Below are positions 26,330 to 35,708 of a stretch of 64,000 nucleotides of DNA, in pieces (within the stretch, counting starts at the first letter, position 1; each line of letters opens with the position of its first letter). The position numbers were made by a program, and so were the translations under genes. Location of the stretch: contig NZ_JBHIKY010000001.1 in assembly GCF_042139015.1 (NCBI RefSeq), positions 254,768 through 318,767 on the forward strand. Direction: 5' to 3'. The stretch comes from JBHIKY01 sp042139015. Lineage in GTDB: Bacteria; Bacillota; Bacilli; Bacillales; Marinococcaceae. Below the pieces are notes generated by a model that searched no databases, had not been told where the DNA came from, and was given only the letters and a program-made list of their open reading frames with translations.

Positions 26330-27940
26330 TTATTCTACTTCCGCCTGATAGTCATCATAGTAGGACTGCATAATTTCAATGTTTTCCGGAAGCCCCATTT
26401 GGTTTAATTCATCGACATACGCGTCCCATTGGGAATCAATGCCGCCTTCTGTCACCCATTCTCCAAATTTGGACATCGTTAAATTTATAATATCTGTGTT
26501 GGTCAAGCTCATCTTGTTATTATCTTCATCACTGTATTTAATAAAGATTCCGGGATAGACATCATTTTCTGTGTCGATAGAATCCAATGTCTCCTGTATT
26601 GGTTTTGTCTGTTCTCCTACAGCCTGCATATCCTCACCAAGTGTTAAATCCAAAGAGTCGGATATATACATTGGACCATTATCCGCCCAGGTGGTTGTCC
26701 ACTTCCACGTTCCAGGGTCCATAGATTCGTCTTCCGGGGGAAGCACAGTATACGAACCGTCTCCGTTGTCTTCAATGTTGGTCCCGAGCGAGCCGAATAA
26801 GACCTGCATACTGACCTCCGGATCATATAATTCATTGATAAATTTCATGGCCGCTTCTTTGTTCTGTGCCTGAGCAGACATTTGCACCATGTTCTCTCCG
26901 TAATTCAAAACGTCATAATCATAAGTCCAGGAGACTTCTTCAACCGCATCTTCAGAGACCTGCATCGGTTCAAATGCGGTGTACTGCGGTGCAAGTGTAT
27001 TTCCGAACCTGTCGGCGAGCTCCCAGCCGAAGGTGTAGCCTACTTTGGCGGTTTCTCCATCGCCGCGCCCGAGCGATTGGTACTTCGTATAATCCTGAGT
27101 GAATACTTCGTTATTAATGAGCCCATCACTGTAAAGTCTGTGCATAAACTCAACGAACTCTTTATAGCGCTCATCCACGAAGAAATTCTTCACTTCCCCA
27201 TCTTCAACGAAATAACCTTCCCCTCCGCCGCCGGTCAGGGTGATGCCAGTGCTTCCGAGCAGTACTGTCGGATGAAAAAAGCCAAAGCCGGTCGTTTCTA
27301 CGGGGGCAAAGTCCATCGGAATTTCGTCATTCGGGTTGCCATTTCCGTTTGCATCCTCTTCTTTGAAAGCCGTCAGCACTTCATGCAGCTCGTCCCAATT
27401 TGTCGGTGCCTCCATCTCAACATTATCTAGCCATTCCTGATTGATAAATTGTCTCGTAGACGTTTCCGGCCAGAACTGTTGATATTTTGGAAGCCCGTAA
27501 ATTTCGCCATCATTCTGGGTAGACAACACTTCTAATTCTGGTTTTTCTTCAAACATTGTCTGGACATTTGGTGCATTTTCATCTATTAACTCATTAAGAT
27601 CCTGAAAAAGGCCGGTAAACTTAGAAAAATCAGCATCTGTGATGGCGTTTGGCCCGATAATCAAATCCGGTATTTCCCCGCCTGATAGCATAGCTCCCTT
27701 TTTTTGATCCCAGTCGGATGAAACCTCCTCCCATTTAATTTCTACTCCTGCCCGCTCTTCCGCTTCTGCCAGCCACTCCATGTCAGCAAGATCTCCCGTC
27801 TGTGGATGCTTTAGGAATACTGCCGAGAGCTTTGCCTTTCCATCCTCAGTTTCAGAACTCGCATCCTCGCTGTTACTGCAGCCTGTGAAAATTCCCGTCA
27901 CTAAACAAACCGATACTAGTGTTATCAAGTGTTTTTTCAT
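26330..27940 (-). CDS. Extracellular solute-binding lipoprotein of a sugar ABC importer (LplA type)
   Basis: A 536-residue lipoprotein. The signal peptide begins MKKHLITLVSVCLV and ends at the lipobox FTGC, giving a lipidated Cys on the outer face of the membrane. Length and the IGPNAITDADF and DWDQKKGAML stretches fit the LplA/YtcQ oligosaccharide-binding family. The start at 27940 is chosen for the signal peptide; a frame upstream has no such feature. It is the first gene of the GH127 operon, so the ligand is probably an arabinose-containing oligosaccharide. Confidence 0.9.
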   Translation of the reverse strand: MKKHLITLVSVCLVTGIFTGCSNSEDASSETEDGKAKLSAVFLKHPQTGDLADMEWLAEAEERAGVEIKWEEVSSDWDQKKGAMLSGGEIPDLIIGPNAITDADFSKFTGLFQDLNELIDENAPNVQTMFEEKPELEVLSTQNDGEIYGLPKYQQFWPETSTRQFINQEWLDNVEMEAPTNWDELHEVLTAFKEEDANGNGNPNDEIPMDFAPVETTGFGFFHPTVLLGSTGITLTGGGGEGYFVEDGEVKNFFVDERYKEFVEFMHRLYSDGLINNEVFTQDYTKYQSLGRGDGETAKVGYTFGWELADRFGNTLAPQYTAFEPMQVSEDAVEEVSWTYDYDVLNYGENMVQMSAQAQNKEAAMKFINELYDPEVSMQVLFGSLGTNIEDNGDGSYTVLPPEDESMDPGTWKWTTTWADNGPMYISDSLDLTLGEDMQAVGEQTKPIQETLDSIDTENDVYPGIFIKYSDEDNNKMSLTNTDIINLTMSKFGEWVTEGGIDSQWDAYVDELNQMGLPENIEIMQSYYDDYQAEVE

Positions 27941-28087
27941 TGTTTCCCCCAATCCTCTTTCTGAAATTTTTTTCTTGCGCCTCAGTGCCTGCACATCTGC
28001 TAAGATAAATTTATCAGCTTCCGCGTTCACCATCCTTTCTTTTTCAAAAATTTGAAATTATAGATAAAAAAAGGAAATCAAAGATAC

Positions 28088-28103
28088 AATGGTACGTACA
28101 ACA
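28088..28103. promoter_or_regulatory. AraR-like operator 1
   Basis: The minus strand reads TGTTGTACGTACCATT, a near match to the Bacillus AraR operator (TTGTACGTACAA core). It lies about 150 bp upstream of the binding-protein start. Confidence 0.6.
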
Positions 28104-28182
28104 TGTTATAAATAGACTGGCAGCAAGCTTATGAATTAGAAAACTTTAGATCCAGGAAGTAAACTATTCATACTTACCTTAA

Positions 28183-28196
28183 TTAAAGCGCTTTCA
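28183..28196. promoter_or_regulatory. Catabolite-responsive element (cre)
   Basis: The minus strand reads TGAAAGCGCTTTAA, matching the CcpA operator consensus. It lies between the two AraR-like sites in the divergent promoter region. Confidence 0.7.
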
Positions 28197-28222
28197 TAAG
28201 TTATAATTTGAATAATATCATC

Positions 28223-28236
28223 TTGTACGTACATTG
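28223..28236. promoter_or_regulatory. AraR-like operator 2
   Basis: TTGTACGTACATTG contains the perfect palindrome TGTACGTACA (28224-28233). Together with the site at 28088 it brackets the divergent intergenic region, allowing cooperative repression by looping. Confidence 0.65.
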
Positions 28237-28327
28237 TCAGTGGCAGGAAAAATACAATTTGTGGACAAAATTGACTTGATGAATTTTTTTCCGCAGTACA
28301 AATTACGTATAAAGAAAGTGAATAAAA

Positions 28328-29227
28328 ATGGCTCCCTATTTAAAAACAACCGCAAACTCCCCGGTCGAATTCGTTCTTGGAGGAAAGCTGCTCTCGACAG
28401 GGCCTTTTACTCATATGAAACGGACGATCAACAATTATGAAATTATTATTGGAATTGAAGAAGTGCTTTTTATTGAGTGCGATGGAGTAAAGTACGAGGT
28501 AAACCCTGGAGACATTTTGATGATTCAGCCGGATCAGCTTCACGCAGGCTATGCTGAATCCAGCCCCGGTCTTTCTTTCTACTGGTTTCATGTTCTGTTT
28601 CCAGATGCTGTGCAGCTGCTTAATGAGCAGAGAATGGATGAGGAAGCCAAAAACCTGCAATCCAGTCCAATTCTGCAAAAAGATAACTGTTCGATATTTC
28701 TGCCAGTCTTTCTGCCCTTGCAACGGACGGACCGCATTTATATTCTTTTTAATCAATTGCTTGATGTGGCAAGCGCTCATTACTATAACCGCCATGCCGC
28801 TAATTTCTTTGCCACCTCTTTGCTTATTGAAATTTCTGAGGATACCATCTCAAGCTTTCAATACAAATCAGAAAAAAACCATTCAGACAGTAACCTCTCT
28901 ACCATCCTAGAATGGATCCGGCTGCACGCTCTCGAACCTAAGATTACTACGAGCACTATCGCAGAGACTTTTAGTTATAATCGTGACTATTTATCACGTA
29001 TGTTTAAAAAGGAAGTCGGCATGAACGTGAAGGAGTATGTCCACCTCCTTAAATTATCTAAAGCAAAGGATCTTCTTGTCCAAACCAACAGCAGCATCGG
29101 CAATATATCGAGAATGGTCGGCATTTCAGATGAAAGGTATTTTATGAGGCTGTTTAAAAAATATGAAGGAATGACGCCGACCGAATATCGTATCGCGTAT
29201 AACCATATTCCTTTGAATAAAGAGTAG
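28328..29227 (+). CDS. AraC-family transcriptional regulator
   Basis: A 299-residue regulator. The N-terminal cupin-like sensor includes the YEVNPGDILMIQPDQLHAG pattern. The C-terminal double helix-turn-helix spans about residues 200-295, with TIAETFSYNRDYLSRMFKKE as the first HTH and ISRMVGISDERYFMRLFKK as the second. It is divergent from the GH127 operon and very likely activates it when a sugar binds. The ribosome site is weak, suggesting low expression. Confidence 0.9.
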   Translation: MAPYLKTTANSPVEFVLGGKLLSTGPFTHMKRTINNYEIIIGIEEVLFIECDGVKYEVNPGDILMIQPDQLHAGYAESSPGLSFYWFHVLFPDAVQLLNEQRMDEEAKNLQSSPILQKDNCSIFLPVFLPLQRTDRIYILFNQLLDVASAHYYNRHAANFFATSLLIEISEDTISSFQYKSEKNHSDSNLSTILEWIRLHALEPKITTSTIAETFSYNRDYLSRMFKKEVGMNVKEYVHLLKLSKAKDLLVQTNSSIGNISRMVGISDERYFMRLFKKYEGMTPTEYRIAYNHIPLNKE

Positions 29228-29412
29228 CGGAGAGGAGGAGTGGAAAGGAGCTAAATGATAAGTAAGACTGCAAACGTGGGAGAAGAGTGCACGAGGGCAC
29301 ACGATATCCGTCCGCTCGTTTCGGACGGTCCCGGCCGGACATACAATCCGTTAAATCCTTAAATAACCGGCTTTCGGGGCAGATAATACAGCTGCTCCCG
29401 AGAAGCTCAGGG

Positions 29413-30270
29413 TTATTCATGGACACCGTAGTATTCCTCCAGAGTCAGATCTTCTTTATGAAGTTCTGCAGCCACATCTTTCCCGACATAGCGGAGGTGC
29501 CAGGGCTCATACTGATAGCCCGTGATATCTGTTTTGTCCTCGGGGTAGCGAATGATGAAGCCGTAGTCATGGGCATGCTTTTTCAGCCATTCGCCTTCCG
29601 GGGTATTTCCAAATGCATTCGTCAGGCCGAAGTCGGCAGCAGGCGAGCTGACATCCATCGCAAGACCTGACTGATGCTCGCTCTCTCCAGGCTTCGCACT
29701 ATAGTTATTCGCTTTTTCTACACCAACTGCAGCAGAATTCGCATTAAATATTGCTTCCTGTCTTTCATAGGAGCGGTATCCTGACACGGCAAACAGCTTC
29801 AGTCCCTCTTTTTTTGAAGCGGCAAAGAGCTCTTCAAGCGCTTTCCCGACCGGCTCTCGGACCTGCTTTTTGGGATGATCTCCATCAAAGGAATAGGCAA
29901 TGTCCGGGATCATTAAATCCTCCGGTTCGTAGTCGCCGGGAAGACGGAATTCACGGTTCACAAGCGCGAGCGTGTCGTCCGGTTTTTTCAGCTCGCCGGC
30001 GTCGTTGATTTCCGGAGCCTCTATCTCTTCTTCATAGGAATTCTCTTCCTCGGCATCGTTTTCCTGTTCGCCTTCGTCTGACTTCGAAGATGTTTTCCCG
30101 GTAACCTCCTCTGAGCCGCCCGCTGGTTCTTGATGTTCTGTGTCTTCTGTTTCATTTTCCTGTTGTTTTTTTTCTGTATTGTTTGATTCGTTATGTGTAC
30201 TTTGAGACGGCGTGCAGCCGGAAATGGCTAAAGTCAGCACAAGCGCAGAAAGTATATATCGTTTTTTCAT
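29413..30270 (-). CDS. D-alanyl-D-alanine carboxypeptidase lipoprotein (VanY/M15B family)
   Basis: A 285-residue zinc peptidase that trims peptidoglycan stem peptides outside the membrane. It has a lipoprotein signal with lipobox ISGC, a long Glu-rich linker (about residues 30-95), then the M15B domain with SEHQSGLAMDVS and EPWHLRYVG providing zinc ligands. It resembles B. subtilis YodJ/LdcB. It is monocistronic, as far as the spacing shows. Confidence 0.9.
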   Translation of the reverse strand: MKKRYILSALVLTLAISGCTPSQSTHNESNNTEKKQQENETEDTEHQEPAGGSEEVTGKTSSKSDEGEQENDAEEENSYEEEIEAPEINDAGELKKPDDTLALVNREFRLPGDYEPEDLMIPDIAYSFDGDHPKKQVREPVGKALEELFAASKKEGLKLFAVSGYRSYERQEAIFNANSAAVGVEKANNYSAKPGESEHQSGLAMDVSSPAADFGLTNAFGNTPEGEWLKKHAHDYGFIIRYPEDKTDITGYQYEPWHLRYVGKDVAAELHKEDLTLEEYYGVHE

Positions 30271-30369
30271 GCCTTCACGTCCTTCTTCTGCTATGTCCTG
30301 ATGTTTCCCATTCCTAGTGTCATTTTAACATTAGATAAGACGTGGGAAAAAACAAAAAGGTAACACAAG

Positions 30370-31041
30370 TTATGTTTCCAGCGGCTCCAATATGCTCTTT
30401 GTATCATTTTTTGGAGAGTTGACTATTGTAGAAACTGTATAGGCCGTCATATTTTCGGAAGGGTACGGCTCAAGCAGGGAAGATAAGTAGTGCACATCCT
30501 TTTCCTGGCGGTCCAGCCAAATATGCTGGCCCTGCTCGTCTAATATTACCGGCATCCGGTCGTGAAGCTCTTTCATGAAAGCATTTGCCTGCGTCGTGAT
30601 AATCGTGCAGGACGTAATTTCTTCTCCACTCTGTTCCCAGCGGTCCCACAGCCCGGCGAAAGCAATAACAGGCTGGTCTTCCACGGAAATTCGGTACGGC
30701 TGCTTTTTTTCTTTCTGCGGTTCCGCCTTCCATTCATAAAAGCTGTCGGCAAGCACAAGGCAGCGCCGCGAGGAGAGCAGACGTTTGAAAGCCGGCTTTT
30801 CTGCCGCCGTTTCCCCACGTGCATTGATCATTTTGTAGCCGATTTTCGGACTGTCCGCCCAGCTCGGGACCAGTCCCCACCGCAAAAATCCGGCCCGGTT
30901 ATTTTCTCCGTCATTTACGACGCAGAGAATCTCCTGACCCGGAGCGGCATTGTAGCGGGGCTCATAGCTGGCGGGAATCTCTACATCAAATACATCCTCC
31001 AGGGTTTCTTTAGATAACGTAATCGTAAAACGGCCGCACAT
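30370..31041 (-). CDS. SRAP-domain DNA-protein crosslink protein (YedK/HMCES family)
   Basis: Protects abasic sites in single-stranded DNA by forming a covalent link through the N-terminal Cys. The protein starts MCGRFT, so Cys2 is exposed after Met removal, and the family NARGETAAEKPAF and CLVLADSFYEW stretches are present. Length is 223 residues. The ATG at 31041 is chosen over an adjacent GTG because Cys must be residue 2. It follows the EutH-type gene closely. Confidence 0.92.
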   Translation of the reverse strand: MCGRFTITLSKETLEDVFDVEIPASYEPRYNAAPGQEILCVVNDGENNRAGFLRWGLVPSWADSPKIGYKMINARGETAAEKPAFKRLLSSRRCLVLADSFYEWKAEPQKEKKQPYRISVEDQPVIAFAGLWDRWEQSGEEITSCTIITTQANAFMKELHDRMPVILDEQGQHIWLDRQEKDVHYLSSLLEPYPSENMTAYTVSTIVNSPKNDTKSILEPLET

Positions 31042-31057
31042 CACTACTTCCTCCTTT

Positions 31058-32131
31058 TTAATGTTTTCTCTGCCTCAGCAGAAACAGCGCCATCAATATC
31101 GCAGTCACACCGGCAGTCAGCTTGCCGATGATCATCGGCTGGATCATCTCCCGGTCCACCGCTGCAGTAAAGGCAAGATGTCCCCCCAGGACAAACGCCC
31201 CGCTTACTGCAAAGGCAAAATTAACGACTTTGCCTTTCTCATTCATATCTTTACTAAGTACAAACATCGGAATCGCGTGGGCAAGAGAAGATACTATTCC
31301 GGCAAGAGACTGCCCGTCCGTGTGTTTTTCTGTCCATACGCTTTTTCGCAGTACTATTTTTATAAAAGACACCATCGGAAACGCTCCGGCCAGTGTAAGT
31401 GCGATCGTTCCTACCGTTACGATTCCCTCTTCCGGCGGTGCCATACCAGGAATAATTGTAATATTGAGCACCGTTTCAAGTAAAACAACCGTCGTTGCTG
31501 CGGTAGTAAAGATCAAGACAAACCGGCCCAGCACCTGAAAGGCAGCGATCATTGCTGCAGAATTCAGCATCAGTCCTGCCAGCACAATCAGCGAAAACAG
31601 AAGCACTGGAATGGTATTGCTTACCATATTACCGAGGGAAAAGCCTGCAGCTGCTCCGCCGGCCAGCAGCCCTATAGGTATCGTAATTATTCCGGCAAGA
31701 ATCCCTTTTGCCAGGTGTTCCCGGTCTTTTCTCTCAATGATGCCGAGCGCTACAGGAACCGTAAAGGTAAGCGTCGGTCCGAGCATCGTTCCAAGCAAAA
31801 TGCCGGCAAACCGTGCGGCGTCCTCAGACTCCGCCAGTTCACCGGCAAGGGCATAGCCTCCCATATCCAGAGCGAGCAGGCTTGTTGCAAACATGGCAGG
31901 GTCAGCGCCGAAAAACTGATACACCGGCACGACGGCCGGCTTCAGCAGGGAAGCGAGCACCGGGGCAAGGGAAATCATCCCAATCATTACGATGGCAAGC
32001 GGTCCCATCGCCGCAAATCCTTTTTCAAATTCTTCCCCATAGCCGCGGGGATTGCCGCGCATCTTATCGACGGCACCAATCACCGCAAACCAGGCGATAA
32101 TCAGTAATACAATTTCCTGCAGTCCCGGCAT
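31058..32131 (-). CDS. EutH-type ethanolamine permease
   Basis: A 357-residue membrane protein with about ten segments, matching the EutH family (GNPRGYGEEFEKGFAAMGPL near the start, SLLALDMGGYALAGEL). EutH aids ethanolamine entry, especially at low pH. No other eut genes are near, so it is an orphan. It sits 15 bp after a metallo-hydrolase gene and 16 bp before the SRAP gene. Confidence 0.85.
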   Translation of the reverse strand: MPGLQEIVLLIIAWFAVIGAVDKMRGNPRGYGEEFEKGFAAMGPLAIVMIGMISLAPVLASLLKPAVVPVYQFFGADPAMFATSLLALDMGGYALAGELAESEDAARFAGILLGTMLGPTLTFTVPVALGIIERKDREHLAKGILAGIITIPIGLLAGGAAAGFSLGNMVSNTIPVLLFSLIVLAGLMLNSAAMIAAFQVLGRFVLIFTTAATTVVLLETVLNITIIPGMAPPEEGIVTVGTIALTLAGAFPMVSFIKIVLRKSVWTEKHTDGQSLAGIVSSLAHAIPMFVLSKDMNEKGKVVNFAFAVSGAFVLGGHLAFTAAVDREMIQPMIIGKLTAGVTAILMALFLLRQRKH

Positions 32132-32146
32132 GCCAAACCCTGCTTT

Positions 32147-32998
32147 CTAGCGCTGATGTTCTGCCTGTTCTCGTTCAAGCTCCTTTTTAAGAACTTCTCT
32201 GTTTTCATTGTGTTTTTCAGAGAGAAAACGCGAGAATAAAAAGCTGTCCACAAACGCCTGTAAGACGTCATAATCTTCATTTGATACGGCTTCTTTCTTC
32301 AAAGCTTCTAAATACCAGCGCGAATCTTCAATCCGGTCACGCATTTCCTTCAGCTCCGTAGTTGCAGTACCGTGCCCTGGGATGACGAGCTCAATCTCTT
32401 TATCAAAGATGACGGTTTCAAGCTTTTTCAGCGTCCGTTCGTAGGCGCTGCACGTATGGGTAATAAACGGAAACTCCACGTCACTCAAATAATCTCCGCA
32501 GATCAGCACCTTCAAGTTATTGATGATTAAAAATGTCCCGTCCGGTGTATGCCCGGGGGCTAAATAAAATGTCAGCTTCGTATCTCCGATTTCCATGATT
32601 TGTTCATCGTAATCAATGATAATATCGATACGCGGATAATCCAACACATACGGTCTCTGAATGTAATAATGATCATCGAAATCCTGAAGCTCCTGCATGG
32701 TTTCTTTTTTTCCCGTCCGGGCCACAAATCCGCGTGAGGCGATCGTCACCGCTTCCGGGAAAGCATTGTAGCCGATAATATGGTCAAAATCAGAATGGGT
32801 AAACAGCAGGTATTTTCTCTGTCCTTCATCAACAGATTCGACGTACTCCTGAATGGCAGCGATCTCTTCTGGGAGCCAGGTCGGATCAACGATTAAAATA
32901 ACGTCTTTCGTCACAGCGACTGTCGAAGTTGTCTGATGAAGCGCACTCTGAAAAACCGTTACATACTTATCTTCATATTGAACCGCCACAGAAATCAC
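32147..32998 (-). CDS. Metallo-beta-lactamase-fold hydrolase
   Basis: A 283-residue hydrolase with the metal site FTHSDFDHIIG (HxxxDH form rather than HxHxDH, so Ser replaces... the second position reads Asp-Phe), GHTPDGT, CGDYLSD and a late GHG. The first metal motif therefore lacks one usual His. The C-terminus is helical and charged. Substrate unknown. It is the first gene of the EutH/SRAP operon by spacing. Confidence 0.75.
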   Translation of the reverse strand: MISVAVQYEDKYVTVFQSALHQTTSTVAVTKDVILIVDPTWLPEEIAAIQEYVESVDEGQRKYLLFTHSDFDHIIGYNAFPEAVTIASRGFVARTGKKETMQELQDFDDHYYIQRPYVLDYPRIDIIIDYDEQIMEIGDTKLTFYLAPGHTPDGTFLIINNLKVLICGDYLSDVEFPFITHTCSAYERTLKKLETVIFDKEIELVIPGHGTATTELKEMRDRIEDSRWYLEALKKEAVSNEDYDVLQAFVDSFLFSRFLSEKHNENREVLKKELEREQAEHQR

Positions 32999-33239
32999 CC
33001 TTTCTCTTAGATCCTGGTCTGAAAGAAAAAGATTTTATACTATAAAGAATTCGACGACAAAGTCTCCATTCCTTCCTGTATGTGCTGGTATAATGTTATT
33101 GCCCGGCGGAAAATTTTATCGGTAAAGAAAAAACAGTTTATTTATAAGGGATGTTATATAAAAAGGTTGATCACCCGTTCGCAAACTCGCTTGCACTTTA
33201 GAAGGATTAACTTTATAGATTAAAGTATAAGAAAAGCTA

Positions 33240-33445
33240 GGGCTTTCGCCATTTCCTGGTGACAAGCCAATTTTTTCTTTACCGCGGGCAACGCTTCAAC
33301 TTCCTCGGCAGCTAGTCGCTGCCTGCGGGATTTTCAGCCGTTGCTTTTCCGCGACGCACCGGACGTGCTAGTGTCGATGTTGGCCACAGGACGTGGCCGG
33401 TTTAAATCGACCTGGCGTCTCGCATGCTCCGGACTGATCAACAAC
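33240..33445. other. Structured GC-rich intergenic element in a 593-bp gene-free stretch
   Basis: The gap 32999-33592 has no gene. Its middle is GC-rich and full of short inverted repeats (GGCAGC-tagtc-GCTGCC, GGCCAC-aggac-GTGGCC, CGCAAACTCGCTTGC just before). It has the look of the dispersed intergenic elements of Bacillaceae genomes. The AT-rich flanks hold the promoter regions of the divergent neighbours, but no clear hexamers were found. Confidence 0.45.
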
Positions 33446-33592
33446 TTCTTTATATACACACGGGGATAAAATTATGCACAAATCTGTCGGAAATTGATCT
33501 TTTTCGCCAAACTCTGCTTTAGCTCACTGTTTAATACCCGAGAAGTGATGGATGTGTCAATCACAAATAACATTAGAAAGGTGTAGAGATAG

Positions 33593-34324
33593 ATGAGAGA
33601 AAAGCTGCTGCAATTTACTTGGCTTACTGCCGCCCTCCTTTTTCTATTAGTAATGTCCGGCTGTTCCTTTTTTCAGGAAAGTTCCTCAGCTGATTTTATA
33701 CCGGCTGAAGTAACAGAGGTGGTGGATGGGGATACCATCAAAGTTACGATGAATGGCGAGGAAGAAACAATCCGGCTTCTGCTCATTGATACTCCTGAAA
33801 CGGTCCATCCCGACGAACCGGTGCAGCCCTATGGCCCGGAAGCGAGTGCCTATGTAAAAGAGCGGCTCCCGGCCGGAGAAGCCGTCGAGATCGAGGTCGA
33901 CACAACGACGCGAGACCATTATGACCGGTTTCTTGCCTACGTATGGCACGACGGAGATATGCTCAATGAAAGTCTGATTGAAGAAGGGTTTGCCCGTGTC
34001 GCTTACGTTTACGAGCCGAATACGAGGCACGAGCAGGCATTTCGGGACATTGAAAAAGAAGCAAAGGAAGAAGATAAAGGTATTTGGAGCGAGGAGGGCT
34101 ACGTGACAGAAGACGGCTTCCGCGAGGAATACATAGACAACGACGTCAGTGAAACAGCTGCCGGCAGCTGTGAAGACCCTGAAATTAAAGGAAATGACAG
34201 TTCAAGCGGAGAGCTGATATATCACGTGCCTGGTGGGCAGCACTATGAAGAAACGATCGCAGAAGAGATGTTTTGTACGAAGGAGGATGCGGAGGAGGCA
34301 GGCTACCGGCCCTCTCAGCGCTAA
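33593..34324 (+). CDS. Thermonuclease-family lipoprotein (staphylococcal nuclease-like)
   Basis: A 243-residue secreted nuclease anchored as a lipoprotein (lipobox MSGC). The SNase domain covers about residues 38-165, with VVDGDTIKV, the calcium/catalytic IRLLLIDTPET and the DRFLAYVW segment with its catalytic Arg. The last ~45 residues form a small Cys-containing domain (KGNDSSSGELIYHVPGG, FCTKEDAEEAGYR) seen after other bacterial nucleases. It probably degrades extracellular DNA. Confidence 0.9.
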   Translation: MREKLLQFTWLTAALLFLLVMSGCSFFQESSSADFIPAEVTEVVDGDTIKVTMNGEEETIRLLLIDTPETVHPDEPVQPYGPEASAYVKERLPAGEAVEIEVDTTTRDHYDRFLAYVWHDGDMLNESLIEEGFARVAYVYEPNTRHEQAFRDIEKEAKEEDKGIWSEEGYVTEDGFREEYIDNDVSETAAGSCEDPEIKGNDSSSGELIYHVPGGQHYEETIAEEMFCTKEDAEEAGYRPSQR

Positions 34325-34428
34325 AAAGTCACTTTAAAGGACAGGTAAAAAGCTAGATGCCTTGTCACCAGTCTTACTCCTGCGTATACTTGCTATGGGA
34401 GAAATGAAAATCAGGCAGGTGACCCGTC

Positions 34429-35448
34429 GTGACAGACCAGGCAGCAGTTCCAGGAAGAGACTACTTTTTCGATAATGCAAAATTTATACTTATAGCACTC
34501 GTTGTTGTCACCCACGCACTCACGCCTTTAATTGGTGAACATCAATTCGCTCGTGCGATTTACTTATTTTTATTTACCTTTCATATGCCGTTGTTTTTTC
34601 TTATTTCAGGCTATTTCGCGAAAAGCGCCGTGAAAAAGAAAGTGATCTGGAAGCCTGTACAGAAGCTGCTCCTTCCGTACTTCATCTTTCAGATCATCTA
34701 CGCCTTTTATTATGTTGACGTGTACGGTGACCCGTTAGAATTCAGGTTTTTAACACCTCATTGGTCGCTGTGGTTTCTCGTATCCCTGTTTTCTTTCTAT
34801 TTACTTATCCATGTATTTTTCAAAAAGTCGCCATACATGATCATTGTCGCAGTCGCTCTTGGCATTGGGATCGGCTACACAGATTGGGAAAATTTCATGA
34901 GCATCGGCCGCACGTTCACCTTTTTCCCGTTCTTTCTGGCGGGATATTTTATGGAACGCAGACATTTTTCCTTTGTCTTTCAGCCGCTGCTCAAAGTTAT
35001 CTGCCCGCTTCTCATGCTTGCGGCACTCGTTATTTTCTATATTTTTGCCTTTGATGTCCCGCATGAGTGGTTTTATGGAAGTGACTCCTATCAGTCGATT
35101 GGATTTGAAGAAGAATACGCCGCCTGGTACCGCATGCTGTTTTATGTATTATGTATTGCGATGTCGATTGCTTTTCTTGCCGTGGTACCGCAGCAGAAGT
35201 TATCTATTTCCACCTTTGCCAGAAATACCATTTATGTCTATCTTCTGCACGGATTTCTTTTTCGCTACCTTCGTGAAACTCCGTTCTACGAAAGCATTGA
35301 CACTGTGTTTGAAGTGATTCTTCTTATTGTATGGTCGTTCCTTTTTACGTTTATGCTCTCCACGTCAATAGTCGAAAAAATGATGAAGCCCGTAATAGAC
35401 CCATTTGCTTTTTATGATGAACGGAAAAAAAGAAAGCATCCAGATTAA
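34429..35448 (+). CDS. Acyltransferase family membrane protein (fucose 4-O-acetylase-like)
   Basis: A 339-residue integral membrane acyltransferase with about ten segments. The N-terminal FFDNAKFILIALVVVTHAL with its His and the LFTFHMPLFFLISGYF segment match the acyltransferase 3/NolL group that O-acetylates surface sugars. Start is GTG. Its stop overlaps the convergent small gene by 4 bp. The acceptor sugar is unknown. Confidence 0.85.
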   Translation: MTDQAAVPGRDYFFDNAKFILIALVVVTHALTPLIGEHQFARAIYLFLFTFHMPLFFLISGYFAKSAVKKKVIWKPVQKLLLPYFIFQIIYAFYYVDVYGDPLEFRFLTPHWSLWFLVSLFSFYLLIHVFFKKSPYMIIVAVALGIGIGYTDWENFMSIGRTFTFFPFFLAGYFMERRHFSFVFQPLLKVICPLLMLAALVIFYIFAFDVPHEWFYGSDSYQSIGFEEEYAAWYRMLFYVLCIAMSIAFLAVVPQQKLSISTFARNTIYVYLLHGFLFRYLRETPFYESIDTVFEVILLIVWSFLFTFMLSTSIVEKMMKPVIDPFAFYDERKKRKHPD

Positions 35449-35461
35449 CTGGATGCTTTCT
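35433..35461. terminator. Bidirectional terminator between convergent genes
   Basis: AAAGCATCCAG/CTGGATGCTTT with a 6-nt loop lies across both stop codons of the convergent pair. A-rich and T-rich flanks allow either direction. Confidence 0.7.
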
Positions 35462-35708
35462 TGGTCATATACATATTCCACTGGGACTCGGTCTGCGCGT
35501 ATAGATTCCCGGCTTCCTCCGGGGAAATATCAAACGCTTCGCCTGCCTTATTTTCAACTAATTCATCATTTTTTGCTTCGTCGTACTTTTCTCCAGCTTC
35601 TTCGAGGTTTGCATATTCATCTCGCATATAAAGATAAACATGCTTCTGCTTATCCGGCAATGTTAGAATAAACTCGTCTGATAACTCATCTTTCTTTACA
35701 TTTCCCAT
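35445..35708 (-). CDS. Hypothetical small acidic protein
   Basis: An 87-residue cytoplasmic protein that I do not recognise. It is charged and mostly helical, with no signal peptide or membrane segment; the pattern MRDEYANLEEAGEKYDEAKND suggests amphipathic helices. A good AGGAGGGG-type ribosome site precedes it. It is convergent and overlapping with the acyltransferase gene. No function is proposed. Confidence 0.7.
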   Translation of the reverse strand: MGNVKKDELSDEFILTLPDKQKHVYLYMRDEYANLEEAGEKYDEAKNDELVENKAGEAFDISPEEAGNLYAQTESQWNMYMTKKASS

